A DNA stretch of 64,000 nucleotides from Fodinicola acaciae (GTDB taxonomy: Bacteria; Actinomycetota; Actinomycetes; Mycobacteriales; HKI-0501): contig NZ_WOTN01000004.1 of NCBI RefSeq assembly GCF_010993745.1, positions 1,116,001 to 1,180,000 on the forward strand, given 5' to 3'. Made by a program: the position numbers and the translations under genes. Positions 20,218 to 30,900 of this stretch are shown one piece after another (positions within the stretch are counted from its first letter, which is position 1; each line of letters starts with the position of its first letter). The notes under the pieces are model-generated. The model searched no databases, was not told the DNA's origin, and saw nothing but the letters and a program-made list of their open reading frames with translations.

Positions 20218-23015
20218 CCGTGTCGGAGGCCGAGCTGCGCAACCGGCTGGAGGAAAGCGAAAACCTGCCATACGGCGACGGCCGGACCGCTGTGGTCGAG
20301 GAAATCCTGGCGCAGGCCGAGGCGATCGGTGGCGGGCCGTCGAAACTCGCCTTCGACGTGCGCATGGAGCTGATCAGCTGTTACGAGAACGGCGCTCAAC
20401 CAGACCGCGCGTTCGTGCCGTTTGCCTGGTGCCTGGCCGCCTTCGACCGCGGCGAACTGGAGTTCACCGACTGGGACGCCGAGCTTCTTCGGTGGTATTA
20501 CAAGTGGATGATCGGCGCGATGCGCCGTTTTCCCACCATCGGCCTCAACCAGGTCAATGCCGCGCTCGACGACATGGAGCGGCGTTATCGCGCCGGCGGA
20601 CACAGCATGCACGCCGTCCACATGCTGCGTTGCCTGATCCACTCGCACCTCGGCGACCGGGACGCCGCCGAGGAGGAGTTTGCCAAGTGGATCGCCAGTC
20701 CTCGCGACGAAAACAGCGACTGCGCCGGCTGTGAGCCGACAAAGCAGCTCTCGCATCACGTGTGGATGGGGCGCGACGAGGAAGGTCTGGCGCTGGCCGA
20801 GCCGGTCGTCGCCGGCCAACTCGGCTGCCGCGAGCAGCCGCAGTCGATGCTGGCCGAGATGATGCTGCCGCTGGTACGCGTCGGCCGGCTCGACGAAGCA
20901 CGAGAGGCGCACCTGAAGGCGTATCGCCGGCACCGCGGCAACCGCGACGCGATGGCCGACATCGCCGACCACATCGAGTTTTGCGCGCTGACCGGCAACG
21001 AGGCGCGCGGACTGGACATCCTGACCAGGCATCTGGACTGGGTCGACCGGCCACGCGAGCCTTACTCGGACATGGCTTTCGCCGCGTCCGGCGCACTTCT
21101 GCTGCGGCGCTTGGAAGAAATCGGCCACGGCGACCTCACAGTCTCGTGGCGGTCGGCGGACGTGCCGGTGCGGCAGCTGCGCACCGAGCTGACCGAGCGC
21201 GTACGCACCATCGCGGCGAAATTCGACGCTCGCAACGGAAACACGTATCAGAGCGAGCGGTTCGAAGGCATCATGGCGGCGCAGCCGCTGGTCGACGAGT
21301 TGCCGCTCGGCGGCTCGTCGCGGCCGGCGGGTCGGACCGTACGCGCCGTGGTGACGCCGCCGGCCGAGCTGCCGGGCGAGCTGACGCCGGAGGAAATCGC
21401 CGACCTCGCGGAGAAAGGCGATCGCACGTCCGACAGTGCGTGGTCGCGGTTGGAGAAGCTGGCCGAGGCCGGCGAGCTGCCGGAGTCGGTCCTGCCGCGC
21501 TGGCACGAAGAGCAGGCCGATCGGGCGATTCGTACGCGGGAGCCGGAAAAAGCCGCGGAGCTGGCGCGGCGGGCGATTGACGAGTACGTGGCGATCGGCG
21601 ATGTCGCCCGTGCGGCCCGAGCGAAATCAGTGCTCGCGATGGCGGTCGAGGCCGACGAAGGACTCGCTTTGCTTGCCGAGGCACGGAAAGTCGAGTCGCC
21701 GTACGCGGTGGAGGTCGCGCTGCGCCAGGTGCAGGCGTTGGCGCGCGCCGAGCGATATCACGAAGCGATGGCGGCGGCGATGGATGCGGTCGAGCTGGCC
21801 GGCGACAACCCGCTGGCTGCCGCGGCCGCCTATCGGATGCAGGCCAGGCTGCACGGCCGTGCGGGCCGTCTGACCGCGGCAGCCGAAGCCGCCGAGAAGG
21901 CCAGGACCTTGGCCCGGCAAAACGACGATCCGATCGCCGCGGCCGGTTGTGCCGTGCTGCTGGCGCAGATCCTCTATGACGACGATCGTGCGCAGGAGGC
22001 TTTCGACGCCACCGCTGAGGTTTTGGCTGTCGAGAGCTGGCCGGCCGCGGAGCTGCCGACGCTCGGACGCGCGTACGAGCTGCGCTGGGTGATCCTGCGC
22101 GATGCCGGTCAGGCTGGTGAGCAGGCCGCGGTGGACGCGGCGCTGGGCGGACTGGACATCTGGCACGAGGTCGGCGACCGGCAGCGTGCCGCCTTTTCCG
22201 GAATGAACCTGGGATTCAGCTATTACCTGCGCGGCCAGTGGCTGGATGCCGCGGAGTTGTTGGAGCAGGCGCTGCACGAGTTGGCGGAGGGCTCCGACGA
22301 CGCGCTGGCGGCGCGGTCGCTGCTTGGCACCTGCCAGGCGCGGCTGGGCGAACACGTTGACGCGGCGGAAAACCTGGCCCGGTCCGCGGCCGGTTTTCTG
22401 GAGGTCGGCGAGTTTCGCCGCGCTGGCAACGATCTCATCGAGTCTGGTACGGCTTTGACGCTGGCCGAACGCACCGACGACGCGCTCGACCGGTTTTCCA
22501 GCGCGGCCGAGCTGATGGCGCAGGCCGACTGGCCGTACGGCGTTGTCGTCGCGCTGCAACACCAAGCGCGCGTGCTGATGAACTCCGAGGAGGTCGAGGA
22601 GGCGTACGAGATCGCGGTCGAAGCGTACGAGCGGGCGCGCGCCCTGCCGGAGTCGGACGCGTACGACGCCGGCTGGGTCCGCGCCGACGCGGCCGACGAC
22701 GTGGCCCGGATTTTGCAGGAACTGGACCGATTCGACGAGGCATTCGGGCCAGCGCGGGAGGCGGCCGCCGGATATCGGGCGGCCGGTGACGAGGCGAGTG
22801 CGGCGGCGACCCACCTGCTCATCGCGATGTTGCGGATCGGCACCGAGGACGCTGCCGGAGCCGAGGCGGATGCACGCCGGATTTTGTTGGAATGCCAGGA
22901 AACCGCGACGCCGGACGTGCTTTATCGAGCGCGTGCCGTGCTGGCGACCGCATTGCACAAGCAAGGCCGCGACGCGGAGTCGGAGGCGATCTGGGCCGAG
23001 CTCACCCCTGACTGA
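20214..23015 (+). CDS. Large TPR-like helical-repeat protein partnered with Hsp90
   Basis: A 933-residue protein that is almost entirely alpha-helical, with Ala-, Glu- and Arg-rich repeats of about 34-40 residues throughout (for example AARSLLGTCQARLGEHVDAAE and IAAAGCAVLLAQILYDDDRAQ, both truncated). No signal or membrane segment is seen. GTG 20214 overlaps the Hsp90-family stop and GGAGGG lies just upstream. TPR proteins are the classic Hsp90 partners in eukaryotes, so strict translational coupling here suggests a bacterial Hsp90 cofactor or client adaptor. Residues about 395-455 interrupt the repeats with a low-complexity linker. Its 3' end overlaps the convergent regulator by 14 bases. 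Confidence 0.8.
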   Translation: MTVSEAELRNRLEESENLPYGDGRTAVVEEILAQAEAIGGGPSKLAFDVRMELISCYENGAQPDRAFVPFAWCLAAFDRGELEFTDWDAELLRWYYKWMIGAMRRFPTIGLNQVNAALDDMERRYRAGGHSMHAVHMLRCLIHSHLGDRDAAEEEFAKWIASPRDENSDCAGCEPTKQLSHHVWMGRDEEGLALAEPVVAGQLGCREQPQSMLAEMMLPLVRVGRLDEAREAHLKAYRRHRGNRDAMADIADHIEFCALTGNEARGLDILTRHLDWVDRPREPYSDMAFAASGALLLRRLEEIGHGDLTVSWRSADVPVRQLRTELTERVRTIAAKFDARNGNTYQSERFEGIMAAQPLVDELPLGGSSRPAGRTVRAVVTPPAELPGELTPEEIADLAEKGDRTSDSAWSRLEKLAEAGELPESVLPRWHEEQADRAIRTREPEKAAELARRAIDEYVAIGDVARAARAKSVLAMAVEADEGLALLAEARKVESPYAVEVALRQVQALARAERYHEAMAAAMDAVELAGDNPLAAAAAYRMQARLHGRAGRLTAAAEAAEKARTLARQNDDPIAAAGCAVLLAQILYDDDRAQEAFDATAEVLAVESWPAAELPTLGRAYELRWVILRDAGQAGEQAAVDAALGGLDIWHEVGDRQRAAFSGMNLGFSYYLRGQWLDAAELLEQALHELAEGSDDALAARSLLGTCQARLGEHVDAAENLARSAAGFLEVGEFRRAGNDLIESGTALTLAERTDDALDRFSSAAELMAQADWPYGVVVALQHQARVLMNSEEVEEAYEIAVEAYERARALPESDAYDAGWVRADAADDVARILQELDRFDEAFGPAREAAAGYRAAGDEASAAATHLLIAMLRIGTEDAAGAEADARRILLECQETATPDVLYRARAVLATALHKQGRDAESEAIWAELTPD

Positions 23016-24039
23016 GCAGCCGCCAGGTGGTGAGCGCGAGCCGCGCGCGGGTCAGGCCGGCCGGCTCGGTGAGGTCGATGCCGAGCGTCCGGCCGAGCTG
23101 TTCGAGCCGCCGCGACACGCTGCTGTGATGCAGGTGCAGCAGGTCGGCGGCGCGGCGCAGCGACCCGGTCGCACAGTAGGTGTCGAGGGTTTCCAGCTCG
23201 TCCGGACGGTCGGCGAGCCGCGCGATCGCGGCCACGTCGGCGTTGTCGCGCGCGGCCTCCTCTGGCACGTACGCGAGCAGCGCCAGCGCACCGAGTCCGT
23301 CGTACGACACGACCGGCTGTCGCACGGTCGCGAAGCGCAACGCCGTGCGTGCCTGCTGCCACGCGACCTCTGGTACGTCGGCGGCGCCGACGCCGGCGCG
23401 TACGCCCGCGGGGAACAGTGCCGGCTCCAGCGCGGCCGCCAGGATGACGCCGACCTCGCCGAGCGGCGCCGCCTTCACCGGCCGTGACGGACAGACCGTG
23501 GCGGCGACCTGGTCGAGCGGCGTCGTCGTACACACCGCCGCGACACGCACCGGCAGATCGCTGGCAAACCCCAGCAGTCGCAACGCGCGCGCTCGTGCGG
23601 CTTCGTCGGTCTCGGCGCTGATGACCAACTCGACGAGCGCGGGGTCCGCCATGGTCGTACGCGCCGGACCGTATCGCTCGACGACCGCGGCCACCGCGAT
23701 GGCGAGCCGGTCGAGCAGCACGTCGTCGAGCGGCCGCGGCTCGTCGGCACGCTCCAGCCACGCCTCCCCGATCTCCTCGTCATCGAGCGTGACCGGCACC
23801 TTGCTGGACGCGGCCGCCGCGGGCGCGGTCGCCTCCTTGCCCTCTGGCGAGAACCGGATCGCGCGGCCGGTGCTGTGCAGCTTGATCGCGGCGACGCACT
23901 CGGCCAGGCCGGCCGACGCGCGCGCGAGCGCAGGGAGGTCGACGCGGCGGCGCATCAGCGTGTCGTAGAACATCACCACGCGCAGCGCGCCTTCGACGTA
24001 CGAGTCTTGCTGCGACAGCCGGACGACCAGTGCCTCCAT
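23002..24039 (-). CDS. PucR/CdaR-type transcriptional regulator
   Basis: A 345-residue protein with a C-terminal helix-turn-helix of the PucR type (TYCATGSLRRAADLLHLHHS, then SVSRRLEQLGRTLGIDL). The N-terminal 270 residues form a sensor region of unclassified type. ATG 24039 is used because MEALVVRLSQQDSYVEGALR begins the conserved part. It is divergent from an esterase gene 95 bases away, which is the obvious candidate target. Such regulators usually activate catabolic genes; the effector is unknown. Confidence 0.8.
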   Translation of the reverse strand: MEALVVRLSQQDSYVEGALRVVMFYDTLMRRRVDLPALARASAGLAECVAAIKLHSTGRAIRFSPEGKEATAPAAAASSKVPVTLDDEEIGEAWLERADEPRPLDDVLLDRLAIAVAAVVERYGPARTTMADPALVELVISAETDEAARARALRLLGFASDLPVRVAAVCTTTPLDQVAATVCPSRPVKAAPLGEVGVILAAALEPALFPAGVRAGVGAADVPEVAWQQARTALRFATVRQPVVSYDGLGALALLAYVPEEAARDNADVAAIARLADRPDELETLDTYCATGSLRRAADLLHLHHSSVSRRLEQLGRTLGIDLTEPAGLTRARLALTTWRLLSQG

Positions 24040-24133
24040 GACACGAGGGTAGGCGACGATCGGTGCGCGACCCAATGGAGAAGACCGACGACTGTCGGAT
24101 GACGCAACGCCGGCGTACGCGCAGGATGATGGC

Positions 24134-25030
24134 ATGGATCCCGAGCTCGAAGCCTTTCTGCCGTTCCTGCCGCCGACCGACCTGGCCGATCCGGTGGCGG
24201 CGCGCGACGACCTGGCGAAGTTCGTCGCCGGTGTGCCGCCCCTGCAGACCGACGGCTTGGAGATCGAGGACCGGGTGGTCCCGGCCGATCCGGACGTGCC
24301 GGTGCGGATCTATCGGCCGCGAGACGCGCAGGGGGCCATCGTCTGGTTTCATGGCGGCGGCTGGATCATGGGGACGCTGGACACCGAGCATCCGTGGGCC
24401 ATCCGGATCGCCGACGGGTCTGGCCAGTTGGTCATTTCCGTCGCGTACCGGTTGGCGCCGGAAAACCGTTATCCCGCCGCGATCAACGACGCGTACGCGG
24501 TGCTCGGCTGGGCTTTCGCGCACGCCGCCGAGCTTGGCATCGACCCGGCGCGGATCGCGGTCGGCGGGCACAGCGCCGGCGGTGGCATCGCGGCCGGTCT
24601 CGCGCTGCGTGCGCGCGACCAGCAGGGGCCGCCGATCCGGTTTCAGCTGCTCCACCAGCCGGCGCTGGACGACCGGCAGCAGAGCTGGTCGGCGCGCAAC
24701 TTCACCGACACGCCGTGGTTCAACCGCGACAAGTACGCGACCGCGTGGCGGCACTATCTCGGCTCGACGGAGGCGACACCGTATGCGGCGCCGGCTCGCG
24801 CCGACGATCTTTCCGGCCTGCCGCCGGCGTACGTTTCCGCTGCCGAGTTTTGTCCCAACCGCGACGAAAACATCGCCTACGCGCTCAGGCTGCTCGACTC
24901 CGGCGTATCGGTCGACCTGCACCAGTGGGCCGGCACTTTCCACGGCTCGCAGGCAATCGTGTCGGCTGACGTGTCGCAGCGGCAGCTTGCCGAGCTCACC
25001 GGAGCTTTGCGGCGCGCATTAGCCGAATAA
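24134..25030 (+). CDS. Hormone-sensitive-lipase-type esterase
   Basis: A 298-residue alpha/beta-hydrolase. It has the oxyanion motif WFHGGGW near residue 73 and the nucleophile motif GGHSAGGG near 146. The catalytic His lies in AGTFHGSQ near 268, with Asp likely in the NRDENIAYALRLL region. The HGGG and G-x-S-A-G pattern defines the HSL (family IV) carboxylesterases. It probably hydrolyses short acyl esters in the cytoplasm. It is divergent from the PucR-type regulator. Confidence 0.88.
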   Translation: MDPELEAFLPFLPPTDLADPVAARDDLAKFVAGVPPLQTDGLEIEDRVVPADPDVPVRIYRPRDAQGAIVWFHGGGWIMGTLDTEHPWAIRIADGSGQLVISVAYRLAPENRYPAAINDAYAVLGWAFAHAAELGIDPARIAVGGHSAGGGIAAGLALRARDQQGPPIRFQLLHQPALDDRQQSWSARNFTDTPWFNRDKYATAWRHYLGSTEATPYAAPARADDLSGLPPAYVSAAEFCPNRDENIAYALRLLDSGVSVDLHQWAGTFHGSQAIVSADVSQRQLAELTGALRRALAE

Positions 25031-25053
25031 ACTGTTTGAGAAAGGTGGGGGCC

Positions 25054-26079
25054 ATGCTGGCTGCCAATTTTATCTCCGCGCTGACCGATATTCATCGCGC
25101 CGGCGTCCCCGGTGTCTACGCCGAGGTGCGTATTGACGGCCAAACCTGGTGCGGCGCGGCCGGTGTCGCCGACCTCGACACCGGCCGGCCGGTGACGCCT
25201 GACATGCAGCAACGCGTCGGCAGCATCACGAAAACCTTCACCTCCGCGGCTGTTCTGCGGCAGGACATCGATCTGGACACGCCGGTGAGCTTCTATCTGC
25301 CGCATTTGTTGTCCGACTCCGCGATCACCGTACGGATGCTGCTCAACCACACGAGCGGTCTCGCCGAGTATCTGCCGTACGCGTATCCGTCTCTGGCGGA
25401 GCTGAAGCCGGACAGCCTCGACGACAACAGGTTCGTACATTTCGACGCGGTGAAGCTGATCGAGATGGGCGTCAACGCGCCGCGCGTCGGCCGGCCGGGT
25501 GTCGCGCCAGGTGTCTATTCCAACACCAACTATCTGCTGCTCGGCCAGCTTTTGGAGCAGGTGAGTGGAATGACCGCCGAGCAATGCATCACGCGTGAGG
25601 TCATCGAGCCGGCCGGCCTGCGGCACACCGAGTTTCCGGCCGGCACTCAGGTCGACGGATCGCATTCGAGAATGTACGAGTCGCTTTTCGGCACGATCGA
25701 TCCACCGCGCGACTACAGCATCTATGACATGTCGTGGGTCGGGCCGGCGGCCTCGCTCATCTCGACCGTCGCCGACGTCAACGACTTCTATGCCGCGCTG
25801 CTCGACGGAAAGATCGTCGACCGCTCGTCGCTGGAGCAGATGCGGCGGACCGTCAAGGTCGTCTCGCAGGAAGGCGAGCTCATCGATTATGGCCTGGGAC
25901 TGCAGAAAGACGGCGCGTACTGGGGCCACGACGGCACGGTGTGGGGTGCGCTGACACTGGCGTGGATCCGAGACGACGGCAAGCGCCAGCTGTCCGCGGC
26001 TCTGAATCTGGTGCGGTGGAAGGAAAAGGATGCCATCGACACCGCGTTGGCGGTGTTTCGCCAGCAGGCGATGGGATGA
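25054..26079 (+). CDS. Beta-lactamase-fold serine hydrolase, shortened after the SxxK helix
   Basis: A 341-residue class C/EstB-type protein; AAAGGTGG precedes ATG 25054. SITK is the nucleophile motif, YSNTNY the second motif and WGHDGTVWG the third. Between SITKTFTSAAVLRQ and DIDLDTPV the chain is about 6-10 residues shorter than relatives, which normally carry a LVEEG-like turn there. This suggests a small in-frame deletion, so activity is uncertain. Its stop overlaps the ATG of the deleted ABC transporter (ATGA), showing they once formed an operon. Confidence 0.82.
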   Translation: MLAANFISALTDIHRAGVPGVYAEVRIDGQTWCGAAGVADLDTGRPVTPDMQQRVGSITKTFTSAAVLRQDIDLDTPVSFYLPHLLSDSAITVRMLLNHTSGLAEYLPYAYPSLAELKPDSLDDNRFVHFDAVKLIEMGVNAPRVGRPGVAPGVYSNTNYLLLGQLLEQVSGMTAEQCITREVIEPAGLRHTEFPAGTQVDGSHSRMYESLFGTIDPPRDYSIYDMSWVGPAASLISTVADVNDFYAALLDGKIVDRSSLEQMRRTVKVVSQEGELIDYGLGLQKDGAYWGHDGTVWGALTLAWIRDDGKRQLSAALNLVRWKEKDAIDTALAVFRQQAMG

Positions 26080-26569
26080 ACGCCGTCGCGTTGCTGCGAC
26101 CGCATGCTGGAAGCTTCGTGGCGGTCGTGATCCTGCAGATCGTCGGCTCTGTCGCTGGTCTCGCGCCGTTGTTGGCGGTGGTCGAGCTGGGGCGCGTGCT
26201 GTTGTCGCCGGGGCCGGTCGACCACGGCCGGGCGTGGATCGTCGTCGCGGCTCGCTGCTGTCCGGTGGCGAACGCCAGCGCGTGTCGATTGCACGCGCGC
26301 TGCTGAAAGACGCGCCGATCGTGCTGCTGGACGAGGTGACCTCTGCGCTGGATCCGGTGAACGAAGCCGCCGTCCACGACGGCATCGAGCGACTGATGAC
26401 CGGCCGTACGGTGGTCATGGTGGCGCACCGGCTGCGTACCGTCCAGCGCGCCGACCGCGTGGTTTTCCTTGCGGGCGGCCAGATCGTGGAGGAAGGCAGC
26501 CACGAGGAGCTGCTGCGTCGCGATGGCCGCTATGCTGACTACTGGCAGATTTCGATGGTCACTGGTTGA
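26076..26569 (+). pseudogene. ABC exporter with large internal deletion
   Basis: The first about 60 codons encode a normal transporter N-terminus with the first membrane helix (MNAVALLRPHAGSFVAVVIL). At about 26255 the frame changes and the sequence jumps to the end of an ATPase domain: LLSGGERQRVSIARALL, VLLDEVTSALDP and the H-loop VMVAHRLRTVQ, ending at 26569. Most membrane helices, Walker A and roughly 400 codons are missing and the two ends are out of frame. No working transporter can be made. Confidence 0.9.
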
Positions 26570-27411
26570 GGTCGACGACGTACGTGCGGCCGAGTGGTGA
26601 GGTCCAGACGTACCTGCCTGGCGTCGCCTGTGTGAGGTCCCAGCCATGGTGGGTTTTGCATTCATGGTGAAACTTGCACAAGGGTTTGAGATTGTCGGCC
26701 GAGGTTGGGCCGTCCGGAAACGGGACGGTGTGGTCCAACTCGCAGCTTCTGGCTGGCCGGTTGCAGTTGGGGAAGTTGCAGGTGGGGGTGTTGGCTCTGA
26801 CGTAGTCGGCGAGCGCGGGGTTGGGCTTGTACTTCAGGCGCCCGTAGTCCAGGAGGGTGTCGGTGGGCCTGGCGGCGCTGCTCGGAAGCTTCCGGGTCAA
26901 GCGTGGCGATGGTGCGCTTGACGGTGTCGCGGAACCACCGGTAGGTCCGGTTCTCCGCCTGCGGGATGACGGTGTTCTCGACCTGGCCGGCGATGTCGGG
27001 GTCGATGATTTCGGTCTGCTCGATCATTGTCCGCGCCTTGGCGATATCAACAACACCGGCACACAATGCGGCCAGCGTGCGGGGGAGTGTGGTGGTCACG
27101 TGTTCGCCCCACTGCAACCGGCTGGCGGTGGCTCTGGTGGTCCATGTCAACGCTGAGGCGACGTCGGCGGCGGCGTACCGTCGTGCCAGCGGATCGTACT
27201 GGGTGATGAACCGCCCCATCGCGGCGAGCTGCATTCCCTGCATCGCCGCGATCAACCGATTGGTCACTTCCATCACGGCGAGACATTCGTACCGATCCGC
27301 GGCACCAAGATCAAGCTCCTGCAGCACCCGAACCGTCTCCGCATCCGGCGCCGCGTCCACAAGATTCAACGCGAACAGCGGATCCCCGATAACCCCCATG
27401 CTACCGTCCAT
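26559..27411 (-). pseudogene. DUF222/13E12-type HNH endonuclease, frameshifted and internally deleted
   Basis: From ATG 27411 the DUF222 N-terminal domain reads well (MDGSMGVIGDPLFALN to ATLDPEASEQRRQAHR). Near 26870 the reading frame is lost. The HNH domain continues in another frame from RPTDTLLDYG through CNFPNC, CELDHTVPF and CKFHHECKTHHGW to the stop at 26559. Relatives have more than 100 residues between the two domains, so an internal deletion probably caused the shift. Its C-terminal 260 bases are nearly identical to 7868-8130. Related repeats (REP13E12) are multicopy in mycobacteria. Confidence 0.88.
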
Positions 27412-27616
27412 GCCACCATTATATCCCACAGTCCGCACATTATGAGCTGCCGCCTCCAAAACGCAACCCCGTACGAAAGCTCGGCGGCCCGTACCGGAAA
27501 TGTGGTTCCCTTCAGGGCGCCGAGGGGGAGAACAAACAAAGCCACCCCGCACCCAACTCGCACCTCGACGGCCCTTCCCACCCTCCCTGAGGCAAAAGGT
27601 CTTAATCCCTAAACGC

Positions 27617-27860
27617 AACCACCTCACATGCCGCACAATTGACCCCCCAACCACCCACCCAACGCACGACGCGGCGCCCTAACCACCTCTCCACCGCAAC
27701 AATTGAACCCCGCCAACCATCCCCTTAACGCACAATGCGACGCCCTCAACCATCCACCCAACGCACAATGCGACGCCCAAACCCTTTGCCACCGCAACAC
27801 CCAGCTCCATCCACCTCCCACCGCGACACGCGGCCCCCATCCCCTCCACCGCAACACGCC
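27617..27860. repeat. C-rich imperfect minisatellite, copy B
   Basis: AACC-anchored units start at 27617, 27649, 27681, 27715 and 27748, a period of 32-34 bases. One unit begins AACCACCCACCCAACGCA and another contains GCACAATGCGACGCCC. Sequence and period match the tract at 8131-8376, and both are introduced by CCCTAAAC(C/G)CAACCACCTC. The 27412-27616 part upstream of the HNH pseudogene shows no gene. Confidence 0.8.
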
Positions 27861-27864
27861 CCAC

Positions 27865-27923
27865 TGTGAAGCATCCCGGATTTACCGCACACCTCAGCTT
27901 GCACCACCCCAGGATGCTTCACA
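27865..27923. repeat. 12-bp inverted repeat downstream of the GH123-like gene
   Basis: TGTGAAGCATCC (27865-27876) and its exact complement (27912-27923) flank 35 bases. The repeat lies 12 bases past the stop of the leftward glycosidase gene. It may be a terminator or an operator-like dyad; there is no T-tract. Confidence 0.6.
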
Positions 27924-27934
27924 CTACCCAGGAC

Positions 27935-30900
27935 CTACTTCCCATAAACCTCAACCTCATCCGCAAATATATACTCCGCAAAATACCCGTACTTCTTCGT
28001 GGCGGTAAACCGCACATACCGCGCCCCAACCCCACCAACCCCCGCCACAAACCACCTCTCCGCCGGCGCCGTCACCGTCGCCCGATCAACAAACGAACTC
28101 CCATCCACACTGGTAGACACCTTCACACTGTCCGGCGCATATCCATGCTCCCCATCGTTATATCTCCAAAACCGCACCAGCTGCACATCCTTCACAGCCC
28201 CAAGATCAACGGTGATATCCACAGTGAGCGTGTCCCCGGGCTGCATGACCCACGCATACGACTTGTGATCGGAATAGTGTCCAGCGATAAACCCATCGGT
28301 CGAGTCACCGGGCGTGGAGTCCGGATAGTTGGGGTCCCCGCCACCAGACTTCGTGTATGTCTTCCCAAGCGCCAGGTTCGTGGTCGCACTGTTGGGATCG
28401 CCGAACAACCCGATCTCGTCCACGAACAGGTAGTCCGCGAAATAGCCATCCTTCTTCGTCAGGTCCAACCGCACATACAACGCGAACGTGTCGTCGAACG
28501 GAAGGTCGAACCAACCACCGCTGCCCCAGGCCGTCTGACCCTTGTACTGGAACGAAGCCCCGTCGACACTCGTGTAAACCTTCACGTTGTCAGGCGCATA
28601 GTTGTGTACGTCGTCGTTGTACTTCGCGACCGTCGCACGGTTGAGCGTCCGCGGTCCCTTCAGTTCCAACGTGATCGACACCGTACGGCTCTTGCCAGGC
28701 GTCATGTAGTACGCGTAACCATTGCCGTCGAAGAAGTTGCCGGCGATCACGCCGTCGGTCGACTCGTGGTTGCCGGTGTCGGGGAAGGTCGGGTCGTCGG
28801 GCTCCGCCGACTTTCTGTACGTGGCGCCCGCGGCGAAGTTGACGTCCTGACCCGGCGGCGGCGCGTACGCCTCGATCTCGTCGATGAACAGCGCGTCCGC
28901 CAGCGAGCCGCACGTCTTGGTGAACGTCACGCGTACGAACCGCGCCGACACGGCCGGGAAGCGATAGTCATACCACAAGCCGTCGTGCGCGTTCGTCTTC
29001 TTCGCAAAGCCTTTCTGGACAAAGGTTTTGCCGTCGTCACTGGTCGACACCGCCACGATGTCCGGCGAATAGCGCGCGTCCCAGTCCTCATAACGATGCA
29101 CGCTGATCCGGCCGACGGTCTTGTTCGCCGCCAGGTCCACGGTCACGTCCACGGTCTTGCTTTGCCCGCTGGACAGGTCATAGCCCCACGACTTCCGATC
29201 CGGATAGTCACCGGCGATCACGCCGTCGGTCGACAGCGCGTTGCCGGTGTCCGGATGCTGGAGGTTGGGATCGGACTTCTCGTACGGCCGGCCGCCGGCC
29301 AGATTTTCCTGCGCCAGATACGATCCACCGACCTGCACACTCGAGACGGCTCCGTCGCCAACGATCCGCGCATAGCGCGCTTTCCCGTTGACGCCGACGA
29401 AGGTGTCACCGCTTTCGGCACTGCTCGTGGTGTAGGCCGGCGACCACTTCTCGCCGTCGTAGGAAAGCTCCACGCTGAACGACTTCGCGGAGCTGACGTT
29501 GATCCGCAGTCCATCGACTTGTGCCTGCTTCTTCAGGTCGACCTGCACCGGCAGCTGGCCGGCGCCCGCGGTGCCGAGCACAGTCGGGAAAATCGAGTCT
29601 CCAGCCGCCGCGGCGACCAGCGCGTTGTGGATGCGCGTGATGAATCCGGTGTCGCGGCTGTAGCGAGTCGCGTTGCTGACCACGCTCGCGGCCAGGCCTT
29701 TCGCGAGCGCCGGCTTGGTCTTCTCCAGCAGCTTCAGCAGCTCGTAGTCCTCGGCGCCGTCACGATACGACTCAAACCGGATCGTGGACTTGAACGTGTT
29801 GTTTTCCTTGTCCGGCAAGACGATGTAACCATCGCCTTTCACGTCCTGCTGGTCCAGTGTGTATTGCCAGTTGTTCAAGGCCCAGTGCAGATAGCCGGTG
29901 ATCCCGTGCTGGTACGCATACCACATCGTCTCCCGCTGGTCATAGGCCGGCTGATCGATGAACCTGTTCAGATACGTCCCGGTCGGGATGTTGGCGGTGT
30001 AGATCCAGACATCCTTGCCGTTCTTGATCTGCTGGTCGTAGAACGCGGGATTCTCGTTGGTCAGGATGATGCTCGGGATGTGGAAGCTCTGCACCGCGGC
30101 GATGCCGGCCTGCGAGCTTTGTACGTTGTTGGCATCGGAAATGCGCACCTGCGGCCACACCGCGCGGATTGCCTTGGCGGTGGCCACATAGCGGTCGACC
30201 TGGTCGGGCGGCAGCTCGTCGTTGACGTGCATCCAGTAGATCTTTTCCCAGCCCTTGGCCTGGATGTGGTCACGCAGCGCCGGCAGGAACTGGCTGGTCC
30301 AGCGCTTCTCCTCGGCACCGCCGGTCGGCACGTACGCACGTCCGGTCTTGCCGTTCTGTGGCGGCGCGATGATCTCGGTCTGCATGATGCCGTCCTTGGC
30401 GCCGAAAGACCACCAGAAGCCTTCCAGCTGCTTGACGGCGCCCCGCTCCATGAAAAACTGGACCAACTGGTCGAAACGCTGCCAGTTGAAGTGGTACGTG
30501 CCGTTCGCGTCCAGATACGAGCCGCCGTCGATCAACGCCGTGACCAGCGGCACCGGCAGGTCGTTGTTGCGATAGGCCTTCATCATGGCGGCGAGATTTC
30601 CCATCAGCTGCCACCATTTCGGAGAATAGCGATCCAGGCCGTAGTAGAGCTTGATGGTGTCGCCGGCGCCTTCGTCCCAGGACAACGGGCCGAAGGTCGT
30701 CATCCACATCGCACGCGTGAAGCCACTGTCGCGGTTGTCGGGGATGGTGACGTTTCTGATGTCGATCGAGATCGGTACGGCCGACTGGCCGGTGTCGGTG
30801 ACGATCGTCGCGGTGCCGGTGTAGACGCCGGGCGCGGCGTCTTTTGGCGCGTATGCGCGGATCCAGATCGGTTGCGTGGTGTTGGCCGGCACGCGTACGG

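Noticed and set aside
26030-26569. A stand-alone ATPase gene of about 180 residues
   Set aside because: Its first half is out-of-frame sequence overlapping the beta-lactamase-fold gene; only the last 100 residues are ABC-like, and Walker A is missing. It is better read as a deleted exporter.
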